From NCBI GenBank assembly GCA_025354985.1, contig JANXLU010000053.1:62001-126000 (forward strand): 64,000 nucleotides of DNA. Reading direction: 5' to 3'. The notes below the pieces were generated by a model that was given only the letters and a program-made list of their open reading frames with translations, searched no databases and was not told the origin of the DNA. Of the stretch, positions 17,231 through 25,998 are shown in pieces. Both the position numbers and the translations under genes were made by a program. Numbering within the stretch: the stretch's first letter is position 1; every line of letters begins with the position of its first letter. Origin of the DNA: Chloroflexota bacterium (GTDB taxonomy: Bacteria > Chloroflexota > Anaerolineae > J036 > Brachytrichaceae).

Positions 17231-18217
17231 GTGCTTCGATCAAGACGGCTTGGTAGCCGTGTGTTGTGTTTGCTCGGTCTGGTTTGCATTGCGGGATGCG
17301 GGGTGCTTGCGCCAACTGCGACTGCACTACCCGCACCCACGCCCCAATTGCCAACTCCGCGGCCAACCATCACGCCGCGCCCGACGCCCACCCTGGCACC
17401 CGCATCCGGGTTGCCTTCCGTGCGTGAACCAGATGCTACGGCCACACCCCAGATTTACATCGTGCAGTCTGGAGATACGCTCATCCCAATCGCGAACAAA
17501 TTCTCGGTGAGCGTGGCGGATCTGCTCGCGGCAAACGCCGGATTGGATGCCGCGCGCCTGCAAATTGGTCAGCGTATTCTGATTCCGGCAAGCGGCACCG
17601 CGCAAAAGGCCGCGCCATCAGGCGCTTTGCTGCCATCACCCACGCCCTTGCCCTATAACATCCGAGGACTGAATGTATACAGGACCGCGGCCGGAAGCCT
17701 GGAAGCGCTGGGTGAGGTATTCAATCCAGGTCCCGGGGCCCTGGGTAACGTGCAATTGCAAATAAACCTTCAGGACGGCGGGGGACGGGCCCTGGATACC
17801 CGCTCGTTTTTTGTGGCGCAGGAAGTAATCCAGGCCAACAGCACCTCGCCATTTCGCGTTTTATTTACCGATCCACCTGCGGCGTTTGAAAAATACACCG
17901 TGCGCGCGTTGCGCGGCGAAGCCGTTGACCCGGCCACGCGTTTTGTTGCGATGAAGATCAACAAAAAGGAAGGTGCACCAACCGAGGGCTCCCAGTTCAA
18001 AGTGACTGGTGAAGTCGCTAATACTGACAAAGTCCCTGCCAAGTCCGTTCGCGTGGTGGTGACAACCTATGACAAGGATAAGAAAGTGATCGGATTTCGC
18101 TTTGTTGATGCGGCTACGACACCTTTGACCCCAACCGCCGCGCTGCCATTTACTGCAACCCTGCTAAGCGCGGGTACTGTTAATGAGTTTGCAATATCTG
18201 TCGAAGGGTTAAAGTAA
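17231..18217 (+). CDS. LysM-domain lipoprotein
   Basis: This 328-residue protein begins at GTG and has a lipoprotein signal with lipobox CIAGC (Cys23). A Pro/Thr-rich linker runs to about residue 70. A single LysM peptidoglycan-binding domain follows (IYIVQSGDTLIPIANKFSVSVADLLAANAGLDAARLQIGQRILIP, about residues 76-120). Two beta-sandwich segments with the look of FxLYD domains come after it (VYRTAAGSLEALGEVFNPG and FKVTGEVANTDKVPAKSVRVVVTTYD). It would be anchored on the outer face of the membrane and bind cell-wall glycan. It lies 9 bases after hom but probably has its own leaderless promoter. Confidence 0.83.
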   Translation: MLRSRRLGSRVLCLLGLVCIAGCGVLAPTATALPAPTPQLPTPRPTITPRPTPTLAPASGLPSVREPDATATPQIYIVQSGDTLIPIANKFSVSVADLLAANAGLDAARLQIGQRILIPASGTAQKAAPSGALLPSPTPLPYNIRGLNVYRTAAGSLEALGEVFNPGPGALGNVQLQINLQDGGGRALDTRSFFVAQEVIQANSTSPFRVLFTDPPAAFEKYTVRALRGEAVDPATRFVAMKINKKEGAPTEGSQFKVTGEVANTDKVPAKSVRVVVTTYDKDKKVIGFRFVDAATTPLTPTAALPFTATLLSAGTVNEFAISVEGLK

Positions 18218-18247
18218 GGTTGCCTCGTGTAAAATCCTTTAATCCTC

Positions 18248-19198
18248 ATGCAGTCAGACGAAGTTCACGATTGGATCATTCACTGGTTGCCCAAATCAGC
18301 AACCACGGGAGATGATCGTTCACAGTCAGTTGTCGAGGTGGATGGCCGGGTTACCGGCGCCATTCAACGCGCGCTGATGTCTCCCCAGGGGGGCATGCCG
18401 CTACGTGAGCAGGTTGGACCGGGCACCCGGGTAACCGTGGCGATTGATCCGTCGGACGACCAATGCCCGAATGCACTTATGCTACCGGCGGTTATGGAAG
18501 AACTGCGGGCTGCGCATGTTCGTGATTCTGATGTAACGGTGCTGTTGGCCCATGATTTCCGTGCGTTTGACGCCGAGTCCCTGCACGATCCTATCATGCG
18601 TGACGCAACGATTGAGGCCGGAATACGCGGTGGTCTTTCACGCTATAACGTGGTTCGGCATGACCCCTATGATCTTCAGTCCTTGAACCAACTGGGAACT
18701 TTTCAGCATGTGCCGCTGTCGGTAAATTATCTGGCGGCCGAGTCGGATTATCTGATCGCCACAGGTTCGGTGCATACCCATCGCCAGATGGGGTATACCG
18801 GCGGAATGTTCACGGTCGGCGTGGGTTGTTCCGGTATTGCGGCGGTAAACGAAATGTTTGGTTCGACCAACCTAGATGATCCGCGTGTCCGCACCGGGGT
18901 GGTGCAGGGCAATCCGGTTCACAACGCCATGCAGCAGGCGGCGATGCGGGCCGGTCTTGCTTTCTCAATTGAGTGCAGTGGTTACGGCGGTGACGAGTTC
19001 GTCGTTCGAGCCGGCAACCCGGCGCGTGTCAATGAAGCCATGGTGGATATGGCCAACTTTAGAGTGCAATTGATCGCGCCCTTGAGCAGGCGTGATCCGC
19101 CTCTGATGCAGAACCCGTTTGAATCCTTCCCCAGACCTGCACTAAAATCGGCCCTCGCTCGCCCGCTCCCCACATTTGTGGATGAGATGCCGGACTAA
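18248..19198 (+). CDS. LarA-like (lactate racemase N-terminal domain) protein without the pincer lysine
   Basis: This 316-residue protein resembles the N-terminal part of LarA, the nickel-pincer lactate racemase. VTVAIDPSDDQCPNALMLPAVMEEL matches the LarA SD-TRP segment, and HDFRAFDAES and VPLSVNYLAAESDYLIATGSVHTHRQMGYTGG match later blocks. In LarA the block after the PH motif reads GFSGG-K, with the lysine that binds the cofactor. Here it reads YTGGMFTVGVG and no lysine is present. The protein is shorter than LarA (about 420), and larB, larC and larE are absent nearby. Activity as a Ni-pincer enzyme is doubtful. TAAAAT lies 12 bases before the ATG. Confidence 0.68.
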   Translation: MQSDEVHDWIIHWLPKSATTGDDRSQSVVEVDGRVTGAIQRALMSPQGGMPLREQVGPGTRVTVAIDPSDDQCPNALMLPAVMEELRAAHVRDSDVTVLLAHDFRAFDAESLHDPIMRDATIEAGIRGGLSRYNVVRHDPYDLQSLNQLGTFQHVPLSVNYLAAESDYLIATGSVHTHRQMGYTGGMFTVGVGCSGIAAVNEMFGSTNLDDPRVRTGVVQGNPVHNAMQQAAMRAGLAFSIECSGYGGDEFVVRAGNPARVNEAMVDMANFRVQLIAPLSRRDPPLMQNPFESFPRPALKSALARPLPTFVDEMPD

Positions 19199-19223
19199 TT
19201 AATTAGCGAAGGGAAAAATATCG

Positions 19224-20366
19224 ATGAAACTATCCTGCCTGCAGGAGAACCTGGCCAAGGCTCTCAGCATTGTCGGCCGCGCCGTGGCACCCCGAACCGC
19301 CACGCTCCCGGTGCTCACCAATGTATTGCTGACCACTGACGGCGGTCGCCTGCGCGTCTGCGCCACAAACCTGGAGCTCGGCATCAATTGCTGGATCGGC
19401 GCCAAGGTTGAAGAGGAGGGTGCAATCACCCTACCGGCCCGCACGCTCACCGAATACGTGGCATTGTTGCCGAGTGATCGGGTCGATCTGGAGTTGAACG
19501 CCCGCACTCAAACCGTGCGTGTGCGCGGCGGTCGTGCCGATACCAACATCAAGGGGTTGGATGCCCAGGAATTTCCCATAGTGCCCACCTATGACGCGTC
19601 CGGGGCGATATTGATCGACGCCGGTCGGCTCAAACGCATGATCTCAAAGACTGTGTTTGCGGCGGCCACCGATGAGAGCCGGCCAATGCTTACGGGCGTA
19701 CTTATGAAGTTCGAGGGCGATTCCATAAAGATGATCGCCTCGGACGGTTTTCGGTTAAGCGTAACCACGGGAACCACCCGCACCAATCTGGCTGAACCCC
19801 GACAGGTGTTGGTGCCCGCCCGAGCGCTGGCCGAGGTTGGCCGTATTCTTGGCGAACAAGAGGAGCCGATTGCGATTTCGATTACGCCATCACGCGGACA
19901 AGTGCTGTTCCATATGGCCAACGTTGATGTGGTGAGCCAGCTGATTGACCAAAAGTTCCCGGATGTGGAAGCCCTGATCCCCAAAAAGAGTGACACCGTC
20001 ACCGTGGTGAACAGCGCCGATCTTCTAAAGGCCGCGAAGCAAGCCGGCATTTTCGCGCGTGATGCCAGCGATATCGTCCGCGTAAAGATTGCTCCCGGTG
20101 AAGAAGGCGAGCTTGGCAAGCTGACGGTTCAGGCCCGCGCCGATGAAACCGGCGACAACCTAAGCGAGTTGGACGCCTCGGTCATTGGCAAAGAACTTGA
20201 AATCGGCTTTAACGTTCGATTTATGGTCGACGTGCTGGGCGTGATCGATGCGCCGCAGGTGAGTTTGAGCACGCAAACGGTGAAGAGCCCGGGTATGTTT
20301 AAGGGCGTGGGTGACGAAAGTTTTGTCCACATCATCATGCCGATCAACCTGCCGAAGTCCACCTAG
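19224..20366 (+). CDS. dnaN: DNA polymerase III sliding clamp, beta subunit
   Basis: This 380-residue protein is the replication processivity clamp, a homodimeric ring around DNA. It has three repeated clamp domains. The N-terminal MKLSCLQENLAKALSIVGRAVAPRTATLPVLTNVLL and the domain 2 block GVLMKFEGDSIKMIASDGFRLSV are typical, as is the C-terminal HIIMPINLP. A Shine-Dalgarno-like GAAGGGA precedes the ATG by about 10 bases. It is not next to dnaA or recF, so it is away from the usual origin-proximal cluster; a second clamp gene elsewhere cannot be excluded. Confidence 0.95.
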   Translation: MKLSCLQENLAKALSIVGRAVAPRTATLPVLTNVLLTTDGGRLRVCATNLELGINCWIGAKVEEEGAITLPARTLTEYVALLPSDRVDLELNARTQTVRVRGGRADTNIKGLDAQEFPIVPTYDASGAILIDAGRLKRMISKTVFAAATDESRPMLTGVLMKFEGDSIKMIASDGFRLSVTTGTTRTNLAEPRQVLVPARALAEVGRILGEQEEPIAISITPSRGQVLFHMANVDVVSQLIDQKFPDVEALIPKKSDTVTVVNSADLLKAAKQAGIFARDASDIVRVKIAPGEEGELGKLTVQARADETGDNLSELDASVIGKELEIGFNVRFMVDVLGVIDAPQVSLSTQTVKSPGMFKGVGDESFVHIIMPINLPKST

Positions 20367-20430
20367 CCCGATGCCATGTTAGCGCGTGGTTCCGGCACAG
20401 GTCACTAAAGTTTAGCCAGGTTGCGTAGCG

Positions 20431-20853
20431 CTACTTGGGTTTTAAGACCGTGGTGCGCGCTTGCAGCGCCGCACCGCGAAGCTGGGTTATGTCTTTGAAC
20501 CGGGGCTTTTGCAACAGTTCCAGGATTTTGTTCGGGATGGCTTTACCGAGCCGCTGCAAGTCGGCGGTTTCAAAGTTCCGCGCGGCATAGGCCAGCTGCT
20601 CGGCCAGCTGCTGCGCGGCGGGAAGCCACAAAAACTCCCGCCTCAACTCATCCGCCTTGAAAAAATAGTCACGCTTTTCCCAAGCGGTGGCGCTCTTGTC
20701 CACGTCGGCATCAATCCGCTTCAAATTGATGGCGATGACCGCGCAAATATCCTTGCAGAGCTTGTCATCCTTATTTTCAAGCGTTTCGGGCAGGTGCACC
20801 AGCAACAGCTCGCTCACCATGTGTATGTCTTTGTTTCGTTCGTTTACAGCCAT
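20431..20853 (-). CDS. hypothetical protein, 140 residues, predicted all-helical
   Basis: I do not recognise the family. From the ATG at 20853 it reads MAVNERNKDIHMVSELLLVHLPETLENKDDKLCKDI and continues with helical charged segments (FKADELRREFLWLPAAQQLAEQLAYAARN). There is no signal peptide, membrane segment or metal-binding motif. The frame is open further upstream, but that part would overlap the D-cysteine desulfhydrase gene and is compositionally different, so the internal ATG is preferred. It is the last gene of the long minus-strand run. Confidence 0.6.
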   Translation of the reverse strand: MAVNERNKDIHMVSELLLVHLPETLENKDDKLCKDICAVIAINLKRIDADVDKSATAWEKRDYFFKADELRREFLWLPAAQQLAEQLAYAARNFETADLQRLGKAIPNKILELLQKPRFKDITQLRGAALQARTTVLKPK

Positions 20854-20938
20854 GATTCTAAAAAACAAATGTTCTGACGCCGATTTTACATGATCCCGCC
20901 CGGATGCCAGAACATGTGTGATGAGCTTGGACCGTTGC

Positions 20939-21964
20939 TCAAACTGGAAATAAGGATGCGTAGCTAAACAGCGCAGGCCATCCGCCGGTGTGCAAAAAGA
21001 GCACCCGGTCGGTGGGCTTGAAATATCCGCCACGCACCAAGCCGATTAGACCGGCTGCGCCCTTTCCGCTATATACCGGATCAAGCACCAGACCCTCGAG
21101 ACGCGCAAACAAACGAACGGCCTCCACCATCTCGGCGGTCGGTACACCATAGGCGGGCCCTGCATAGCCAGGAAGAACCGTCACGAGATCGGCAAGCCCG
21201 GTTTGATCACATCCGAGCAAACTTGCCGTGGCACGGGCCACGCGAACGACATCCCGGTGCACCCGGTCGGCATCCGCGTCAACGTCAATGCCCACGATGC
21301 GCAGACCCGGGATGATCGCTTTTGTGCCGACAAGCAAACCCGCCTGTGTGCCTGCGCTGCCACTGGCATGCACCAGGTAGTCAAACTGCTCCGGCACGTC
21401 GCCGGTGCCGAGCTGCGACGCCAGCTCGATTACAAAATTGACATAGCCCAGCGCTCCACGCGCGTTGCTAATGCCATATGGAATGACAAACGGCATCTTG
21501 CCGGTCAGGCGCAGTTGGTCCGCCAGCTCCAGCTGTTTTTGGTCGCGGTTGTCATGAATGGAACAGGGGTGCGGGTGCATGCCAAACAGCCCATCCAGCA
21601 AATAGTTGCCGCTGCGGGCGTATTCGTCATCGAGCCGATATTGCTCGGGTTTGATCCGGTCTCCAATGATCAGACAGTGGCATTCGTAACCGAGCTTGGC
21701 GGCGGCAGCCGCAACCTGGCGCACAGTGTTGGACTGAGTCACCCCGGCACAAATGATCGTATCCGCGCCGATGGCCGCAGCCTCGGGCAGCACAAATTCA
21801 AGTTTGCGCACCTTGTTGCCACCGAGACCCAAACCGGTCAGGTCATCTCGTTTTACAAATAGCTGCGGGCCACCCATATAGGCGGTCAGGCGCGGCATGG
21901 GCTCGATCGGCGTTGGGAGCTGAGCCAGACGGAGTCGCGCGACCCCGGAGATCAAGCCTGTCAT
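20939..21964 (-). CDS. D-cysteine desulfhydrase / ACC deaminase family PLP enzyme
   Basis: This 341-residue fold-type II PLP enzyme breaks down D-cysteine to pyruvate, sulfide and ammonia in characterised relatives. The Schiff-base Lys lies in LFVKRDDLTGLGLGGNKVRKLEF. CAGVTQSNTVRQVAAAAAKLG is the second signature, and HASGSAGTQAGLL binds the PLP phosphate. The C-terminal DPVYSGKGAAGLIGLVRGG and FLHTGGWPALFSY are typical. ACC deaminases share this fold, so the substrate is inferred from overall similarity. It begins 5 bases after the pheT stop. Confidence 0.88.
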   Translation of the reverse strand: MTGLISGVARLRLAQLPTPIEPMPRLTAYMGGPQLFVKRDDLTGLGLGGNKVRKLEFVLPEAAAIGADTIICAGVTQSNTVRQVAAAAAKLGYECHCLIIGDRIKPEQYRLDDEYARSGNYLLDGLFGMHPHPCSIHDNRDQKQLELADQLRLTGKMPFVIPYGISNARGALGYVNFVIELASQLGTGDVPEQFDYLVHASGSAGTQAGLLVGTKAIIPGLRIVGIDVDADADRVHRDVVRVARATASLLGCDQTGLADLVTVLPGYAGPAYGVPTAEMVEAVRLFARLEGLVLDPVYSGKGAAGLIGLVRGGYFKPTDRVLFLHTGGWPALFSYASLFPV

Positions 21965-21969
21965 CGATA

Positions 21970-24480
21970 TTAACTGGTCCGAATGGCGCCACCCAGCTGC
22001 CCTTCCAGCGACTTGATGATCTTGGTGCGCGGTTTTTCTATATCGGCCATGGTCAATACGCGTTCATTGCTTTGATAACTGAGCGAATAGGCCATGCTCT
22101 TTTTGCCGGCACCGACCTGCTCCCCGCGGAACACGTCAAACAGCGTAATGGATCGCAGTAGATTGCCGCCCGCGCGCTTAATCGTTTGCTCCACTTGTGC
22201 ACCAGATATGGCCTCATCCACCACCACCGCGAGGTCCTCGGTAACGAGCGGGAATCGCATCACGTCGCGCGCCTGCGCCAGGTTCTGGGAAATCGCTCGC
22301 AGCGCGCGAATGTCCAGATCCGCAATCAAAACGGGCTGATCCGGCAGATTCCATTCGGCACGCACCAGTGGATGCAATTCACCAAATATGCCAATCCGTT
22401 GACCCGAGACTTCGACCGCGGCGGCGCGGCCCGGGTATAGCGAAGGATGAGCAATTGGAACGAAAACGGCTGGCGCAGTGCCGTGTATGCCATTGAGCAG
22501 GGCTTCGACAACACCCTTTAGCTCGTAAAAGTCCATTGGTGCCGACTTCGCGGTTCGCCATGACTGCGCCGAGCTTGCGCCCGTCATGGCCAGGGTGACC
22601 CGCGGGAGTTCATTTGGCAGTACGTCATCACCCGGTTCGCTGACATGGCCGGCTTCTTGTTCTCCAACGATGTAAACGCAGCCAAGCTCAAAAATGGCCA
22701 CGCGCTCGTGATGTCGGATATTTGATTGCAGAGATTCCAGAACGCCGGCCAACAGCGTGCGGCGCATGCCGCTTCGCTCCGGGTTTATCGGATTTTGAAT
22801 CCTCACCATCGGACGGTCATCAACGGGCGTGCCGGGCGTCATCGTCCGATGTTCTTGTTCGGGCGTGGTCATCCGGTAACTCACAATCTCGGTCAGGCCG
22901 GCTTCGACCAGGACATCCTTGACGCGCTCCTCAAACTCCAGCTCGGGGTTTCCCACCGTGGCCGGCATTGGTTCATCAAAAATGCGAACCGGGATGTTTT
23001 CCATGCCATATATGCGGCCAATTTCCTCAACCAAATCATGCGGGCCCTCGATGTCCAATCGATGATTTGGCGGGGTCACCCGCAATAACCCACCCACTGG
23101 TTCAACCGCGAATTCCAGGCGCTCAAGCGCGTTGGTCATGTCGCCCAGGCTGACCTGTACGCCCAGCAATCGCTCCACGTAGGTCGGGTACAAGTCGATG
23201 GTTGTGGTCTGGCGTGGGTTTGGATACACATCCACCAGACCCGCCGAAATTTGCCCGCCGCCGTTCTGCTGGAGTAATTGTAAAAACCGTCGGTTTGCGA
23301 TCGGTGCAATATCCGGGTGCACCCCGCGTGCAAAACGGTAACTGGCTTCGCTGTGGAAATTGTGCGTGCGCGCCGTGCGGCGGATGCTGGTTTGCTGCCA
23401 GCCCGCGACTTCATGCAGGATGTCGGTCGTTGCACCTGTAACTTCACTTTCGGAACCACCCATGACCCCGGCCACACTTAGCGCACGCTGCGGGTCACAG
23501 ACCAAAATATCCAGTGACTCCAGTTCGTGTGATTTGCCATCAAGCGTAACCAGTTGTTCGCCGGGCCTGGCAGTGCGTGTGAGCACGGTCACATGCTCAC
23601 CGCCTTGCAGCCGCTTCAGCGCGGCCAGGTCAAAGGCATGGGTGGGGTGGCCCCATTCCATCATGACGTAGTTGCTCGTGTCGACAATGTTGTTGATTGG
23701 GCGCATGCCAACCAGGGTCAGGCGCTGTTGCATCCAAACCGGTGACGGACGTTGGGTGACGCCTTTGATGATTCCTGCGGTGAACCGGGGATTGAGCGCC
23801 GGATCGCTGATTTGGATCGTCACCTGGCTGGCGGCACTTTCTGCGCTCTCGGCGTAATCGATGACGGGGTAGCGCACATGCTGGTTGGTTAGCGCGGCCA
23901 CTTCTCGCGCCACCCCGATGATGCTGGCGCATCGCGCCGTGTTTGGCAGGATCGCAATTTCCAACACGGCATCCCCGGCGTAGTCGACAAACGGCGCGCC
24001 CACGGGTGCGTCTGGTGGCAGGATAATAATGCCTTCGTGCTCATCGCTGATGCCGAGCTCCTTCTCGCTGCAGACCATGCTGTCATTCTTGATCCCGCGC
24101 AGCACAGCGGGTTTGAGCGTGGTCACAACGCGACCTTCCTTGTGACCGTCATACAACCGTGCGCCGTTTAGAGCCACCACCACCTTTTGTCCGGAGTCTC
24201 CCGCCTTCAAGTTTGGCGCGCCGGTCACCAATCTGATTGGTTCAGGCCGGCCGATGTTGACGTCAACGAGGAGCAACTTATCCGCATTTGGGTGCTTTTC
24301 CACCGAGACGACCTGGCCTGTCACGATCTTTTCCCGGTCCCAGGGCAGTGCCGCGCCAGGCAGACCGATGTAATCAATAGTCTCAACTTCAAGCCCGGCA
24401 AACGTCAAGCGTTCGGCCAGCTGATCGATGGGTAGTGTGAGGTCAACGTAGTCTTTGAGCCATGAAATTGGGACGCGCAT
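21970..24480 (-). CDS. pheT: phenylalanyl-tRNA synthetase beta subunit
   Basis: This 836-residue subunit of the (alpha-beta)2 PheRS has the full bacterial layout. It starts MRVPISWLKDYVDL, carries the EMAP-like tRNA-binding domain (about residues 40-155), the B3/B4 editing domain with SEKELGIS and CSIIGVAREVAALT, the B5 domain, the catalytic-like core, and the C-terminal anticodon-binding FDX-ACB domain (PLVTEDLAVVVDEAISGAQVEQ). An in-frame start 9 bases further upstream is less likely than MRVPISW. pheS, normally just upstream, is absent here. GATAAT lies 8 bases before the ATG. Confidence 0.96.
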   Translation of the reverse strand: MRVPISWLKDYVDLTLPIDQLAERLTFAGLEVETIDYIGLPGAALPWDREKIVTGQVVSVEKHPNADKLLLVDVNIGRPEPIRLVTGAPNLKAGDSGQKVVVALNGARLYDGHKEGRVVTTLKPAVLRGIKNDSMVCSEKELGISDEHEGIIILPPDAPVGAPFVDYAGDAVLEIAILPNTARCASIIGVAREVAALTNQHVRYPVIDYAESAESAASQVTIQISDPALNPRFTAGIIKGVTQRPSPVWMQQRLTLVGMRPINNIVDTSNYVMMEWGHPTHAFDLAALKRLQGGEHVTVLTRTARPGEQLVTLDGKSHELESLDILVCDPQRALSVAGVMGGSESEVTGATTDILHEVAGWQQTSIRRTARTHNFHSEASYRFARGVHPDIAPIANRRFLQLLQQNGGGQISAGLVDVYPNPRQTTTIDLYPTYVERLLGVQVSLGDMTNALERLEFAVEPVGGLLRVTPPNHRLDIEGPHDLVEEIGRIYGMENIPVRIFDEPMPATVGNPELEFEERVKDVLVEAGLTEIVSYRMTTPEQEHRTMTPGTPVDDRPMVRIQNPINPERSGMRRTLLAGVLESLQSNIRHHERVAIFELGCVYIVGEQEAGHVSEPGDDVLPNELPRVTLAMTGASSAQSWRTAKSAPMDFYELKGVVEALLNGIHGTAPAVFVPIAHPSLYPGRAAAVEVSGQRIGIFGELHPLVRAEWNLPDQPVLIADLDIRALRAISQNLAQARDVMRFPLVTEDLAVVVDEAISGAQVEQTIKRAGGNLLRSITLFDVFRGEQVGAGKKSMAYSLSYQSNERVLTMADIEKPRTKIIKSLEGQLGGAIRTS

Positions 24481-24488
24481 AGACCCCA

Positions 24489-24494
24489 ATTATC
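24489..24494 (-). promoter_or_regulatory. -10 element (GATAAT) before pheT
   Basis: GATAAT on the minus strand ends 8 bases before the pheT ATG at 24480, in the short gap after the hydrolase-like gene. It could give pheT its own promoter with a leader of about 2 bases. Confidence 0.45.
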
Positions 24495-24503
24495 CCCGGG
24501 CAT

Positions 24504-25265
24504 TCAACCGCCCAGCGGGTTGCAAATACTCTGAACAAACGAGATCATCGCTTTGTTGAATTCCCTCGGGTTGTCCATATTCATCAGATAACCACAATCC
24601 GGTAGAGAAACCTGCTGCGCGGCTGTCATAACGCGGGCTATGATGTTTGCCTGCCGACTTGTTGACTCGGCGCCGGCAGCGCTTACCAACAGTGTCGGAC
24701 ACGCAATGTTCATAAGTTGTGACCGGCAATTAAAGGTGGTCATTGCCTTCCAGATGGCGCGGTAACGAACACCATCCCGGGCATGCCGCGCGAGTTCGCC
24801 AGATACATAATCTCGTTGTGCCGGGCTGTTGCGCGTCAGCGCCTGGGCAAATAGGCCGCTCTGCCATGCTATCGTGCTAAAGCGAAGAAATGCATTGGCA
24901 AACGACATGCTGAAGGCGTCGCTCGGGGTGCTTGCCATGCCATACGTGGCATCCACCAGAACCAGCCCCCGCACACGGTAGGGCGCCATGAGCGCCAACT
25001 TTAATGCAACCATGCCCCCGAAGCCATAACCACACACGAGCGCGCACTCCGCTGAAGCATTGCACAACAGGCCCAGCACATCGGCGGTACACGCGTCGAC
25101 TGAAAAGCTTGCGGAGGAAACTGTTGACGCGCCATGCCAGCGCAGATCCGGCCACAGCACGTTGAGGCCCACGGCTTCGAGCGCTGGAACCTGCGGCTCC
25201 CACATGCGACGCGACAAGTAAGCGCCGTGCAATAGCACCACGGTCGGGCGGAGATCGCCGGTCAA
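24504..25265 (-). CDS. alpha/beta-hydrolase fold protein lacking nucleophile and histidine
   Basis: This protein of about 253 residues has a clear alpha/beta-hydrolase core: PTVVLLHGAYLSRRMWEPQVPAL (oxyanion loop), LWPDLRWHGAS, and the nucleophile elbow. The elbow reads VCGYGFGGMVALKLAL, with Gly (GGC) where Ser (AGC) is expected in G-x-S-x-G. The catalytic histidine region reads SLPDCGYLMNMDNPREFN, with Tyr (TAT) where His (CAT) is expected. The acid position, near VSAAGAESTS, is also unclear. It is likely a pseudoenzyme or uses other chemistry. The TTG at 25265 starts just after the preceding gene; a longer start at 25334 would overlap that gene by 65 bases. Confidence 0.78.
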   Translation of the reverse strand: MTGDLRPTVVLLHGAYLSRRMWEPQVPALEAVGLNVLWPDLRWHGASTVSSASFSVDACTADVLGLLCNASAECALVCGYGFGGMVALKLALMAPYRVRGLVLVDATYGMASTPSDAFSMSFANAFLRFSTIAWQSGLFAQALTRNSPAQRDYVSGELARHARDGVRYRAIWKAMTTFNCRSQLMNIACPTLLVSAAGAESTSRQANIIARVMTAAQQVSLPDCGYLMNMDNPREFNKAMISFVQSICNPLGG

Positions 25266-25269
25266 GCCG

Positions 25270-25941
25270 TTATTTCGCAGGCTCGGTGCGAAATACCTGA
25301 TCCCACAGACTGGTGCTGACGCCAAACCGCGCATTGGGCGTCTTGAAGTGGTGCTCCATGTGATGGCGCTTGAGGAACTTCATAATCCGCCCACGCAACG
25401 GTAGGTGGTGCGTGGCGTAGTGGATCAGGTCATAGCAGAGGTAGCCCAGCGTGAACCCGGCAAACATGGGCCAGACCATGATTGGGAGACCCAGCCCCAG
25501 ACCCACGCCATAGTGGAACGCCGCAAAGAACACAAATGACATGGGGATGCTGACGGTGGGCGGCATGACCAGGCGCGTTTTGACGTGCGGCTGCACATGA
25601 TGGACCCCGTGGAACAAAAATACCGCGGTCGCCTGGAATTTGTTGCGCGGTTGAAAGTGAAACACAAACCGGTGAAGAATGTATTCCACGAACGTCCACA
25701 GCGCTACAAAGCCGGCGGCGAAGGCGAACGGAAACGCCCAAATCGGCGTGTCCTTGTTCCAGCCCCAAGCGCCAAGAACCAACGAACCGAGCAAGACTGG
25801 CACATAGAGCACCAAAATCACGAGCGGTGTGATATGGGTCAATCGTTCCAGCCAATTCGCGTTAAATAACCGAATCGGAGTCTGATCATAGATTATTTTC
25901 TCTTCCGGGTAATCGTCCACATCAAATGCGAGCATTGCCAT
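25270..25941 (-). CDS. fatty acid hydroxylase/sterol desaturase family membrane protein
   Basis: This protein of about 223 residues has four hydrophobic segments and the histidine clusters that bind a di-iron centre in this superfamily: HRFVFH, FLFHGVHHVQPH, HYATHH and RHHMEHHF. The block FHGVHH-11-RLVMPPTVS closely recalls fatty acid 2-hydroxylases (FA2H/Scs7), so hydroxylation of membrane acyl chains is the best guess. Three clustered ATG codons precede LAFDVDDYPEE; a GGAGGT ribosome site at 25947-25952 favours the ATG at 25941. The hydrolase-like gene starts 4 bases after its stop. Confidence 0.83.
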   Translation of the reverse strand: MAMLAFDVDDYPEEKIIYDQTPIRLFNANWLERLTHITPLVILVLYVPVLLGSLVLGAWGWNKDTPIWAFPFAFAAGFVALWTFVEYILHRFVFHFQPRNKFQATAVFLFHGVHHVQPHVKTRLVMPPTVSIPMSFVFFAAFHYGVGLGLGLPIMVWPMFAGFTLGYLCYDLIHYATHHLPLRGRIMKFLKRHHMEHHFKTPNARFGVSTSLWDQVFRTEPAK

Positions 25942-25998
25942 CATGCACCTCCGTATCTCCTTATTATCCCATTGCAACGCGCCAAAGGCGGCCAGTCA

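Noticed and set aside
25266-25334. Longer N-terminus of the hydrolase-like gene
   Set aside because: It would overlap the fatty-acid hydroxylase-like gene by 65 bases, and the added residues match no hydrolase element.
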